NCBI GenBank assembly: GCA_001662425.1
Contig: BDDC01000002.1
Span: 237,415-301,414 of the forward strand
Origin: Chlamydomonas sphaeroides
Taxonomy: Eukaryota; Chlorophyta; Chlorophyceae; Chlamydomonadales; Chlamydomonadaceae
Reading direction: 5' to 3'
Length of the DNA: 64,000 nt
The notes beneath the pieces were generated by a model, which was given only the letters and a program-made list of their open reading frames with translations, was not told where the DNA came from and searched no databases. The translations under genes were made by a program, and so were the position numbers. Below are positions 9,776-21,187 of the stretch, one piece after another. Each line of letters opens with the position of its first letter. The stretch's first letter is position 1.

Positions 9776-12600
9776 AGCGGCCCGCCCGGCAGCCGGGAGG
9801 CCAGGGGGCCGGCCTGCGGCCGCGACGGGGCAGAGAGCGAAGGCGGAGGAAAGGGGTCTTCAGCACGGATGGCGACCTAGAGGTGCAAGGATGTGTGACC
9901 CGTTCCAGCAGCCGGCGGCTGGCAGCACGACAGCCCGGCGTGCGGTCCGGTTTGCGCGCGGTGTGCTGCTTGGCTGCGGCAGCGGCCGCCCTCTCCTCGA
10001 GCCGGCGCCAACCCCTAGGCGTACCGTAAAAAGTCCGAAGCTTGCCGCTGCCGGGCCCAAGCGGATGCACGACTCACCGGCCCCCTGCCCCCAGCCCGGC
10101 TGCCGGCTCTTACCGGGAGGTCCACGTACCGCCCCGCCGCCTCCGCCGCGCTCAGCACTGCGCCCCGCCGGTCCACGTCCACGTACAGCTCGGCCCCAGC
10201 GGCCCCGGCTGCTGGCCCCACGCCGGCCCCGGGCGCCACCGCCGCCACCAACCACACGTCGATTGGCGGAGACAGCGCCAGCGTGCGACCCGCCTGCGCA
10301 GCCGGTTAGGTGGGCAGCGCGGCATGAAACAGCCGAGCGAGCGGCGCGGGGTGGGCAGCTTGGGCGAGTGCGCGGACTGGGAGCGCTGGCGCGGGATGTG
10401 GTGGATGTGGGGTGATCAAGGCTGGCCGCGTGTGCTCCTGCACGCCAGAGCCCTGTGCCGCCACCTGCCGCCACCGCACCTGCCGGGCCACCACCTCTGC
10501 GGGCAGGCCGTGCAGCGACGCAGGGCCTGCGGCAAACAACGCAGGGGCCGGAGCGAGGGGTGCATGGCGGCAGCGAGTTTAAGGGTTGCAAGGGCGTGGC
10601 GCTGGAGCGTGCGCGCGAACCTGGCGCCCTCGCCCATGTGCACGTGCACACCACCCTGTTCGTCGGCCGGGCCGGAGCAAGCCCCGGCCGCCTGAGTCAT
10701 GCGTCCTGAGTCATGCGCCCTGCCGTACTCGTGCCCTGCCTGGCTCACCCTCCGCGACCGCCGGCGCGCCGCCGCCCACCGCCTTGACGGGCGCCGCCGC
10801 CAGCCCCAGCCGCCGCGCCACGGAGCAGAACAGCGCCGCCAGGCTGAGCGGGATGCCGCGCCGCCGTGTGAGAACCTGGGGCGGTGCCGGGGGCAGCGAC
10901 AGGGGTTGACCGCCACGTCAGCAGACAGTGTGTGAGCGGCGCGTGTTGGGGGGTGCGTGTAGCGGCCGCCGCAGCGGCGGCGTGGCGAGGCGGCGGCAGG
11001 GGCTGCGTGGCCTAGCGGCGCCTCGGCACCTGGCGTCTTGGGCCGTCCAGGGGCTGCGACGGCTGGTGGTCGGCCGCTGCAACGGTACAACCATGTAGAG
11101 CCGCGGCGCTGAAGACGCAGCGCGGCCCCTGGCTGCAGCCTCCCGCCTCAAATGGCTCGCACACTGCCAGCGGGCCCTGCGGCGCTCGAGCGGCTGCCCG
11201 CCCCGCCAGCCCACGTCCTCGCCCGCTGGCGCGGGGAGCATCGGGGCTGCGGTTCCCCCTGACGCCGACGCGCTGTTCCTGCCGTCCTGCCAACCCACAT
11301 GCTCGCCTCTTCCCGCCCCCCCGTCGCCCTGCCGACCCACATGAGGCCCCTAACCATTCCCTTTCCTCTGCTGACCCACATGCCCGCCATTTCCCTCCGC
11401 GCCCGCCGACCCACATGCGGCAGCAGCGCCGGCGCCAGTCCGTCGTACACCCACTCGACCGGCTCGTGCCGAAACTTGCGCACGCCGAACAGCTCCTGCG
11501 CCGCAGGAGAGACGCACGGGCGCACAGCATGAGGCGCCGGGGCGCGCACGGGCGGGTGTCCCCATCCCCGGTTCCTCGTCACGCTGACCCGGCCTCCTAG
11601 CCTGGCGCGTGTGCAGCCGCTGCACGGTCGTAGCCCGGCTACGCTGCTCCTCGGGCTCACCTGGCTGATGGCTTCAAGCTGCTGCCGCAGCCTCACCCCG
11701 CCGCTGCCGCCGCCGCCACCACCGGCACTACCGCTGCCACCACCCCCTGACGACCTCGGGAACAACCCCGGATGTGCGGCCGCCACCGCCGCCGCTAGCT
11801 CGTCCAGCTGCCGCCGAGCCGCCGCCACGCGCTCCGACGTCAGCGGCGCCGGCAGCCCCGGTGCTGTGACGGAGCCGCCGGAGCTCGACGCCGCCGCCTC
11901 TCCAGCTGTCCCAGCGACGTGCGGCCCAGCGGCGCCGTCGGCGCGGCCTGGGCCTTCGCCGTCGGGCCCTTCGCCGTCGGGCTCTGCGTCGAAATCCTCC
12001 AGCACCAGGTGGTTGGCTTCGTACAACCGCTCAACCAGCAAGGAACCTTCCTCTAGCGCCGCCGACAGCTGCTCCAGCTTCGACGCAAGTCCCTCGCTGG
12101 CTGCGGCGCCGCCGGCCGCTGGCGAGCCGGCGGCGTTATGCCCGCCTCTGGGAAGCGGTGAACGTGGCCGGTGCGACCATGACGAGCACAGCTGCGACCA
12201 GTAGCGTAGCGCCTGTGTATGTATCGATGAGGTGGTGGTGGTGGGGGGGTTGGGTTGGGTTTCGTGGTGGGGGCTGCGGCAGACATTGGTCAGCGTGGCA
12301 CTCGTGGCCTTGACCCCGCCCCTGCGCCGCGGTCCTCACCTCGCGTGTCTCCTCTTCGGTGTCCCGCAGCACACGAAGCTGTTGCTGCAGCTGCCGGATG
12401 GCACGGAAGCCGTCGCCCTCACGCTGCGTGAGCGAGCCGGGGTCGACGGGCAAACGGAACGCGGACCGCAGGTACTGCGCCGCGTCCAGCTGCGGGGCGT
12501 CGCTCGAAGATATGACGCCAACTAAAGGGATATGCTCGCGGTGGAACTCGCGACGAGCTCGGTGGAGTAGTCGGTACAGGCGGATGGCGACAGGCCCCAT
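9688..12600 (-). CDS. SirB1/transglutaminase-like domain protein (F-box-21/SirB1 type)
   Basis: Exons on the minus strand: 12600-12340, 12212-11661, 11495-11415, 10875-10749, 10526-10480, 10293-10114 and 9813-9688. Each junction keeps the frame; one exon may be missing between 10114 and 9813, and the 3' end is unresolved. The SirB1-type core is recognised from RKFRHEPVEWVYDGL, then VLTRRRGIPLSLAALF and SVARRLGL, then LSPPIDVWLVAAV and LYVDVDRRGAVLSAAEAA. This order is typical of Transglut_core2 proteins. The first exon (87 codons) is a basic helix beginning VAIRLYRLLHRARREF, which resembles an LYR-type helix, but that assignment is weak. The second exon carries an acidic Gly/Ser-rich linker. 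In this family the catalytic triad is often lost and I cannot verify it here. Function is unknown; stress or protein-quality roles are only suggested in relatives. Confidence is good for the domain and moderate for the exact model. Confidence 0.7.
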
Positions 12601-13233
12601 CCTTGCCTACCGGCGCGTGTGCACGGGTATTTCGAGCAGAAAGCGCTGGGTGTAGGACTGGGTGTATAGATACAGTAAGTGGTTTGGCGGAGTCGTGGGT
12701 GCATGGCGTGCAAGTCGCTTCCGCAACAAGGGCTCTCGATCACTCAATCACTGCCCAACGCGCACGTCGCCGAGCGGCCCACATAGCAGACACTCACAGG
12801 CAGTTGACTGAGCTGCGCCGCACGACAGAACTCACCGATCACAGCTAGCGCTGGGCATTGACATCGCGGTGTTGGGAGGAAAGGAGCCATGTCTTACCTA
12901 CAGCGCTTTTGTCAGGTGCGCGCGATGCAAGCGCACGTCGGGCTGTGCTTGCTTGTCGTTGTCCGCTGACATCAGCGATGTGTCGGTGCGCAGTCTTCGT
13001 CGCTCCGACAAGCGGCGGCCTCCTGGCGCGCTGGTGAGCCTCAGTTCAGCGCATGTCGGCGACCACCAGCGCAGACGCGCGTCTGGTGCACAGCTTGCCA
13101 CGCCACGCCGGTCCCAAACCCCTCCGCGCGAAACCCCTGCTGCCCGCTTCCATGCCATACACCTCTCTTGTCGTCCCCCCGCCACTTCCCGCGACGTGCA
13201 GGCGTGACGCAGCTGCAGGCCGCGCGCGCCGCC
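12601..13233. other. Divergent spacer between SirB1-like and P4H genes
   Basis: The two genes are transcribed away from each other, so both promoters should lie here. A 5' non-coding exon of the P4H gene may end at GCGCTG/GTGAGC near 13034 and rejoin at 13202 after GTGCAG. No TATA-like element stands out. Confidence 0.4.
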
Positions 13234-16200
13234 ATGGCCGCCTCGCACCGCCTCGCCGCCACGCCGCTGTTTGCGGTGCCGTCGGCGCCGGCGCCCGTGT
13301 CCGGCTTCTCCAGCGGCCCCTCCATCCCCACCTCCTTCGCCGCGGCCGGCGTCATGTCGCCCGGAGCCGGCTCGAGTGAGTCCATTGTGGCACGGGCTGG
13401 GAGGGCGTCGCGTACAGGTGCTCGCTGATGAGGGGCCGGTGTCCAGCGCAAATTCAAAGGGCTGCTATCCAGAATGGGTTTTCCGTATCCCCTGAGGCGG
13501 GCCGATGGTGAATACGTCGTCATGGCGCCTGGTGGTCTCGGGCATCCGTTTGCCTGTTGCCGCAAGCCCCCAAAGCTGACCCAGCCCCGCGCTGCCTCTG
13601 CCCGTGCGCGCCGCGCCCCGCAGCGGCCGCCGTGGAGGGAGGTGAGGCCGGAGAGGGAGGCAACAGCCTAGGCGGCGCTTCCCACAAAGGAACCTTAGAG
13701 TCAGGATGCAGACCATTGCGAAAACGCCGCAAACGCTTCTAGCGGCGGCTACTTTTTTTCTTCTTTCCTTGCTTCATGCCAGCGCAGCGCACGTGACGGG
13801 CGGGCGTAGATGCTGCGGGGGGTTTGGAGCGTGTGGCTATGATCTGTGCTGGCTTACCGTGTGAGGTGTGTGCGGGAGCACGGCGCGTCGGTGCGTGCCA
13901 GGGCCGCCGTGCTGTGGCGGTAGCGCCGGCGGCGCCGGCAGCGCGTTGTGCAGGGCAGCGGCCGATTGGCGGCCTCCGCTGGCCCGCATGTGCGCGCGAG
14001 CCAGGCCTACTCAGCTGCTGTGCGGTGTGGCTTATGTGCTCATGTGTACTGTGGTCGGCCAAGCACCAGGCACCAGCTGGTGGTGTCGGCAGAAGAGGCG
14101 TATTGCCGGCGGCTGGTTCGTGGCTGCTCAGGAGGGCTGGCTAGCAGAGGTGCGCTGCGGTGCGGGAGTGCCTGCTGCGTAGACCAACGAAAGCAGCTTG
14201 GGCCCCCGTGCAGGAGGCAGTTCTCTGCGGTACGGGCTCAAGGGGGGTGGCACCGTTGGCTCTCGGGGAGCTCTGGGTCTGGCACGGTTGCCGTGCCCTG
14301 GCCGTCGGGGTCAGAAATTGCCGCTGACCCTCAATTGGTGGGGGTTGTTTGGTACCGGTTCAACGCTTTTGTCATGACGAGGGTGGCTGCGAGAGACGGG
14401 TGGCAACCCTGGTCCTGTAAGGCACCACGCCGGTCGGGGGTTCGTGTCTCTGTACCGCTGCCTGAGTGCCTGGCCGACGGACTCGCATGGTAGCAGCATT
14501 GCGATCGAATTGCACAAGCTTCGTAGCGCCAGAAGGAGGTCACAGTTGCAGTCGCTTGCACGCCGACACGATAGCAGCGCGTCACAGAAGTAGTTAACGC
14601 TGTGCTAGCGAGTTCAATTGCCATGTCACAGCAACTGGGCCTCCGCACGGGTCGCAGACTGCTGCACAAACCGGGTGCGTCGCTCGCATGCGGTCATACT
14701 TCACAGCTCTCATACACTCGCAATGCTCAGATCACCACATATTTCCTGACCCATCGCAGCTCGACACACCCCGCATCTGCCCGGGGGCACCCACGCACCC
14801 GGCTCGGCGTGCCCATCCCGGCGAGCGACCCCCATCGCCCGCGTCGCCGCGCCACCCAACAGCCCCGGCGGTGGCGAGCCCTCGCCTGCAGGCAACCCCG
14901 AGACAAGCGGTGTCGCAGATGTGGCCTCGCTAGTCGGAACCGCATGGGACCCCGAGGGCATCTTCAAGTCCGCCAAGGGTAGGGATGCAGTGGCACCGGC
15001 CGTGAGGCGCTCGCCTACCGCCTCTAGCGTGGTGCTACGGCCCCATGTCGTCCTGCAGGGCTGTTCATGCCTAACGCTCAGGCGTACAACCCAGCAGCAT
15101 GCCTCAGCACTCGCCGGCCCGGCCGGAGCCTCTCCGCAACATGCGTCGACACGGCAGCCCTGCGCTTGCCTTGCGCCGCCCTCCCATTCCCTTGTGCCCA
15201 CTTGCAGCACGCGCCCAGTCGGCGGCACCCTGTGCCCCGCGTCACACCCCGTGTCAACCCCCCGTGTCAGCCCCCGTGTCCCAAGCTCCACGCCATCGTG
15301 TCGTGCCGCCCTGCCGCAGGGCCGCTCGACTTCTCAAAGGGCGAGCAGATGGGAGACCTCATCACCCGCCGTGAGCGCGAGCGCGCCGCCCGCCTCGCCG
15401 CTGCCGCCGCAGCCGCAGCCGCAGCCGCTGCCCCGTCCTCCTCCGCCTCCGAACCGCTTCCACCGCTGCCCGCCGGCCTGCCGCCCGTCCGGTCCCTGCC
15501 GGCCGCCGTGGTCGCGGCAGCGGCGCCCCGCGGCGACGCCGCCGCCGGCGTGCCGCCGTCGGCGCTGCCTGCCGAGGTGCTGTCGGATCTGGTCGGGCTG
15601 ATGGCGGAGCGGCACATGGCGGTGGATCTGGATTACCCGGGGCTGCGTGTCGTACACCTGGATCCGCCGGTCGTGGTGGTGGAGGGTTTCATGGCGCCCG
15701 AGGAGTGCGACCGCATCATCGAAGCCGGCGAGGCGTCTGGTGGGTAGCGCGGCCGACGCGCGCTGCATGGGGCACGTGTTGATGCACACCGGTAGCTGTG
15801 CATGGCCCGTTGAAAGCGGCGAGGGCGCCCTGTGGTGTAGAGTGCAGGCTGCGACTCAGCGCTGCCGAACGCAGCGGAGACGGCCCTGCCCTCTGTTACT
15901 GCCGCTACTGCACGTTGGGCACACACCCTGGCCCCCCGGCGCTGCCCTGGCCCCACGCCCTGCCCAACGGCCCCAGGCCGCATGACCGCCAGCCGCATCG
16001 GGGCGGGCAACGTGTCGTCGGCGTACGGCAACGCAGCCAGCAACCGCCGCACCAGGTTGGGGCGGCGGGGAAATGGAAGGGGGATGCGGGGCCTTGCCCT
16101 GAAAGCAACACAGTACGGAGGTGTGCGACGCGGGCCGAGACTGGTTGTCGGCGTGCCTCTCAGCTCCCGGCCCGGGGCCCACCGCGCTCGCCACGTGCCT

Positions 16201-18029
16201 CCCGGGCCCAATGCGCCCTACGCAGCACGAGCATGATGGTGACGCCCGGCGCGGCGGGCCCCGCCATGGACGCGCTGGTGCAGCTGCTGCACGCCCGGGG
16301 GAAGAAGCTGCTGCGGGCGGGTGAGGGGGCGAGCGGGGGCTCCGAGGAGCGTGCGTGTGTTTGGTCTTTGAGGGGCAGGCGTGTGAAAGCGGCGTGTGCG
16401 TGTGTCTGGGCGTACATATGCTGCGAGGAACGCAGGTCAGCGACTGGGTGGGAACGTAGTTCGCTGACCTGCGTCTGTGGCCGGCAGGCTTCCCTTACGC
16501 CTCCCACGCTGCTGGCCTCCTGCCTGCCTTCCCTTCCACCGACTGCCGTCCCCCTGCCCCTGCCTGCCCCTCAGACAAGGGCCCCGCGTGGGGCCCGGCA
16601 GGGCAGCTCCCTCGGCCCGGCCAGTACTGCTACGAGGCACTGCAGGTGCGGCGTGGTGCGGCGTGGTGTGCGCTTGCCAGGCTGCAGGCTGCGACTGTGC
16701 GCTATGGCTAACGCCGCCCGGCCCCCGCTGCCAACCCGCCCGCGCCCGCAGTTTGCCCGCTACGAGACGGGGCAGCACTTCCTGGCGCACGAGGACGGCT
16801 TCCCGCCGCAGGCACGTGCCGAAGGGCACCTGCTCGAATGCGACAGAGCACGTGTTGCGTATAGCAAGCTTGCGGGTGTTGCTGCGGCGCGGCGCACTCC
16901 GGCCCATTGGTGCACCAGCCGGACCAGCCGGACCAGCCGGACCAGCCCGGACACCGTACTCGCAGAGGGGGCTCCCAGACCCCTTCGCGTGGTGAGCGCC
17001 CGTACCAACCGTGCCTTGCCCACTGCCCTCCCCGTCCCGCCCCCCCTCGCGGTACGCAGCTGGCCGCCAACAATCGCTTCCAGCGCCACGCCACGCTGCT
17101 GCTCTACCTGAACGACGTGCAAGAGGTGCGGTGGGGACCACAGCCTGCGCCCTACCTACTACCGGTGCAGACACGGACGTCAGGCTGCCCTCGCCGCCGT
17201 GCCGACGCCCGCCGGCGCCATCCGTGCACCCAACCCATCCACCCTCCCTGCCCTCGCGGGGTCGGACTGCGGTTGGGCCCGCGGACCAACCTGCGGGAGT
17301 CGCTCGCCGGCACTGGCTTGCAAGTGTGCTCTGGAGTGTACTTTTATCACAAAAGGCAACACACCCGCGTGCCATTTTTGAGGTGCCATTTTTGTCCTCA
17401 CATCCCATCCCCCTAGGGCGGCTCCACGCGCTTTGACCAACTGGGCGTAGCGGTGCAGCCGCAGAAGGGCAAGGCGCTGCTGTTCTTCCCCGCCTTCGCC
17501 AACGGCGCCTCCGACCCGAGGTGCGCAGCCTGCGCCGCTGCCTGCCTGACTCTGTGATGAAAGGGTTTCAAGCGACGGATGAAGCCGAAAGCCTGTGACC
17601 TGCCGAGTGAAGTTACAACTCTCTGATGACGCGGCAGCTGCAGGAGCATGAGTACAGGTCGCCCGCTGCCCGCCCGCTGCAGGCCCTGCCGTCGTGCTTA
17701 AGTGACTTCATCGCGCCCCTCCCTTGACACCTTTCGCGCACCCCCCGCGCAGGACGCTCCACACCGCGGTGGACGCCGCCGCCGGCCACACCAAGTACGT
17801 GACGCAGCAGTGGATAGCGCGCGGCTTTGGCGCGCCCAAGCCAGGCGCCGCTGCGGCGGCGGCGGCGGGCGGCAAGGCGGCTCCGGTGAGCGCGGCGGCG
17901 GCCGAGGCCGCGGCCAAGGAGGCGGAGCTGGAGGCGAGGCTGCAGGCGGCCAGCAAGGCAAAGGCCAAGGCGGGCGCCAAGGGCGGCGCCAAGAAGGGCT
18001 TTGGTGGGGGCGGCAAGGCCGGCCGGTAG
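13234..18029 (+). CDS. Prolyl 4-hydroxylase (2-oxoglutarate/Fe(II) dioxygenase)
   Basis: Predicted to hydroxylate proline in secreted proteins, which in these algae are hydroxyproline-rich wall or flagellar glycoproteins. Coding exons: 13234-13375, 14760-14978, 15320-15739, 15977-16055, 16226-16320, 16575-16645, 16752-16811, 17060-17125, 17417-17520 and 17753-18029. They sum to 1533 bases (510 residues) and every phase matches. The start has a strong context (GCCGCCATGG). Iron ligands are HED (His355, Asp357) and His422 in TLHTAVDAA; the 2-oxoglutarate lysine is Lys433 in TKYVTQQWI. Other family marks are RRTSTSMMVTPG, FQRHATLLLYLNDV and GKALLFFP. The N-terminal 190 residues are Ser/Pro/Ala-rich without a clear signal peptide, and the C-terminal 60 residues are a Lys/Ala/Gly tail. 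The intron at 16812-17059 uses GC instead of GT. Confidence 0.88.
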
Positions 18030-19912
18030 CGTAGCGTGGCACGATCGGGGGCCCTCGCGGCGAGCTTGCGCGATGGTGCCGGTACCGTGCTGCCTTCGTT
18101 CGCGGTTCTTTTTTTTGGGCCAAGGCAAGGATCGCGGGACAGCGACCAGGACCGTCGGGGTAGTGGCGACGTGTGTGGGTGCGGGAGTGGGCTGCTGCAG
18201 CGAGGACGGCGGAACAAGCGGTCGGACGCCCCCAGGGGCTATAAGGTGTGAGCTGAGTGAAGTGTGCATTGGCGAGGAGCCTGGATCCGGGGGGGCTTGT
18301 GGGCTGGCCGCTGCAGTCCAGTCGCGGCCGTGTGAGCACTACGTCAGTGGGTAACTGCTGACAGCAGCACGGCGCCTGGCCGCATGGCGCGCGCGGTGGC
18401 GCATCGGAGCCCAGCTTCAGCATCGGCGGCCATGTACGTAACCCCGTCGGCACACGGCCGACTTGTCTCTGGTTCCACCGGCTGGCTCTGCATACGTCGC
18501 GCCCAAGCGCAGGCGGCCAATGCAGCTCCTGCGCGCCAGTGCTGGGGCCGCCAGGTGCCGGGCAGGCGTTCTGACCCACACAGCCGCCCTTTCCGTTGAG
18601 TCCAGGGCCTGAACCCGCGGCGGGCAGGCTAACATGCTGGGAGTGCCGGTGCTTGCCGGAGGGCTTGGCCCCAGTCGACTGCCATGACACTTGCAACAGC
18701 CCCAGCAGCGCAGCGCGACACACGCGGGGCCCCACGCCCCATCCTCTCCGCCCAACGAAACAGCCACTCCTATCATTCTGATGCCGAAAGCTAACACGAC
18801 CAGCGACCGGCGCAGTGCGCACAGCCCGGGGGTGGCGGTCGCCGCCGGGCCACCGGGGGTAGGGGGAGGTCGCAGCCAGGCCTCGACACGCGGGGCAGGA
18901 AGGGCGCCGCCGGGCCGCGACACGCCCGGCCACGGTCGGTTGCTCCCCTCGATCTGCCGTCACCGGTCGGCGCTGCGGCAGCAGCAGGGCAGGCAGCGGG
19001 CATCGCTTTCACAACGGCCAGCGCACAGACACGCAGTGGCAACCGAGCGGAGGTCCAACCCACTCCAGACACCGAGCGGGTCACACATGCACCTCGGCAC
19101 ATGCACGCAGCAACCAGGCGCGTCTGGCCGACTCGCCTGCGCGGGGCATCGAGCCAGATGGCTACGTCGCGAGGCCGTCGGCCTGGCGCCGGGGCGCCGA
19201 GATGATGGTGTCTGAGGGCGGCGCCGCGCGCGGACGACGGCGCAGGCGGGCCTGGCGCACAGGCAATGAGCCAATGCGGCCAAGAGCAAGTGCAGCGCTG
19301 TGGACATAGGGCCGCGCTGCCAGCAGTTGTTGGCTGCGGTTAGATTCTGCAGGGGCCGCCCGCCATTAGCGCGCCGGACGTGGCACATGTTCCCACAGGC
19401 TGCGTCGCGCTCGCAGGGCTGCGGGCCGGTAAGCCCGCAATGGCGGTCGCGAACCTGCGGCTGCGAGGGGCGGCCGGGGCCGCAGCCGAGGCCGCGGCCG
19501 CGGCCCGTGGCCTGCCAGCCTCCTCCACAGCCACTGCACTGGCTGCGCGCAGGCAGGACGGGGCTCGGGAAGCGGGGCGGCAGCCTCGCAGCGTCTGGTA
19601 GGGCGCTGGCAGCGGCAGGTGTGTCTTCTCCGCAGCACCTCTGCGGCACGCCAGGCGTCCCTTCACGACACGGCGCAGCAGAAGCTGGAGGAGGGCGGGC
19701 CGCCGCCGCTACCGCCTCCGCCTGCGCCGCCGCGTTCGGGCGCTGTGGGTCCCAGGCCCGGGAGGCCGCGCTGCCGCACATGGCTGCGGCGACGAGGGCG
19801 GAGACGGGGGTCGGGGGCAAGCAGAGAGGGATGCCGGACCGCAGCAAGCAGGAAGTCCCACGAGGGAGCCCCGCTGCAACCACATGACTGCCGCCCCTGC
19901 GCACGTACGCAC
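18030..19912. other. Convergent 3' region, no confident gene
   Basis: This is downstream of the P4H stop and of the minus-strand gene ending near 19.9 kb. On the minus strand, 19640-19830 is an Ala/Pro-rich open frame following a CCGCAG acceptor. It may be the last exon of the neighbouring gene, but no frame joins cleanly to the exon ending at 19913. The remainder shows only GC-driven open frames. Confidence 0.35.
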
Positions 19913-20590
19913 CGGTTCCAGGCGACCACCACGGCGGTCAGGTGGGCGGCGGGCAGCCGGCCCTGCGCGTCCGCGCCGGACGCCACCAGCACCGCCATCA
20001 GCTACGGATGGTTCAGGGGGGGAGGAAGAGGGGAGGTTGCGAGGAGGCAGCGATGGTTGGCGCGAGGCTCATGGCAGCAGGCCAGGAGCTCTGCAGTAGG
20101 GGCGTTAGTTGGCCTATCCTGCAGCCTGCGTCCCACGGCGTACCGTACCTCCTCCACGCTCGGCGGTGTGCCACCGTTCAGATCTGTCAGCAGCGCTGCT
20201 ACCTGCTCGGCCTCCAGCAGCTGCTGGGGCGAGGCTGCCGGCTCCAGCAGGGCCTGGGCGTCCCGGGCACCCGGGGTGTGGCAATAGCTTGTCAGGGGCT
20301 ACCTGTGCTCGGAGAAGTCGGAAGCGGCGAGCCAAGTCGTCAACTGGCGCGACATGGGATGTGCAGCGCAAGTCTCGCACCTGTGCCGCGGTCAACGCAG
20401 CTTGCTGTTCTCGCTCCTCAAGCATGTGCTTCCGACGCTGGCGCCGCGCCTTCGCGTCTCGCTTCTCCTGCTCTTGCCGAGCGAGCGTAGCGCGCTTGCG
20501 CTCCCTTGCGCGCTCCATTGCGCCGATGAGCCCTCCCTCCGCGCGCGACTGATAATCGCGCCCGAGCTGGGGGCTGCCATAGTCCGCCAT
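19913..20590 (-). CDS. Charged coiled-coil protein with EF-hand-like region, 3' end unresolved
   Basis: Three exons are clear: 20590-20303, 20253-20149 and 20001-19913, with phases 0, 0 and 2. The start ATG at 20590 gives MADYGSPQLGRDYQSRAEGG. A long Arg/Lys/Glu-rich helix follows (residues about 27-75, for example EQEKRDAKARRQRRK), probably coiled coil. Next are LLEAEQVAALLTDLNGGTPP and LMAVLVASGADAQGRLPAAH. The spacing and helix pattern of these two resemble paired, degenerate EF-hands, although most calcium-ligand acids are missing. Several algal flagellar proteins combine such parts, but I do not recognise this one. The small intron at 20302-20254 is only 49 bases. The last exon or exons should lie between 19.6 and 19.9 kb. 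Confidence 0.55.
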
Positions 20591-21187
20591 GTTGTAATAA
20601 GTTGAATTTAAAGAAAGCAAGCAACTTAGCGCACGAACGGTGCCTGCAAGACCCCGCGGAATGCCAGGACCCCGGCCGCCTGCACCATGCCGTACCCTGC
20701 CATCCCATGCCCGTCCGCAAAAGGACACAGACCGCAGTGCCGTACGCCCCCCTTGCTCGATGCGCTTGTTGCGAGTGCTGGAAACTTCCTGGCCGCAGCG
20801 CTTACACGTAGTCCCCGTCCAGTCTCCACTGCGCACGGTACCACCCGCGCTCATTCGTCACCCCTCACACCGCGCGCCCCAGCGCCGGCCGTTCAGCGCG
20901 AGGCGCATCCCAGCCGCACTCGCTCTCCCACATCCCACACCAAGCAGGCCCCGCCAACCAAACCACCGCCGCCGCCATTTGCACGACCTCGGCTCCATGG
21001 GCAGTCGCCCTGCAGCTGGCGCCTCGCCATCCACCGCACACGACGACATCTCCCGATGACACACGAGGGTGCAGATGGGCACTGGCAACGCCGCCAGCGA
21101 ATGCCAGGCCACGGTGTGCCCAGACTGCTGCAGGCCCGAACGCTGCTGCTGCTGATGGTACTGCTGCTCCTGCGCCTGCGCCTGGGC
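20591..21187. other. Promoter of the coiled-coil gene and 3' flank of the upstream gene
   Basis: No gene is seen. A minus-strand TGTAA at about 20804, some 380 bases past the stop at 21188, is a plausible polyadenylation signal for the neighbouring minus-strand gene. Confidence 0.35.

Noticed and set aside
14360..14465. tRNA-like or SINE-like segment with a box-B-like word GGTTCGTGTCT and a CTGTAAG loop
   Set aside because: The T-stem and acceptor stem do not pair properly and box A is not convincing. It lies in an intron of the P4H gene and is at most a decayed tRNA-derived repeat.
18417..18963. Overlapping long minus-strand frames downstream of the P4H gene
   Set aside because: Composition matches GC noise and nothing joins them in phase to the coiled-coil gene exons.
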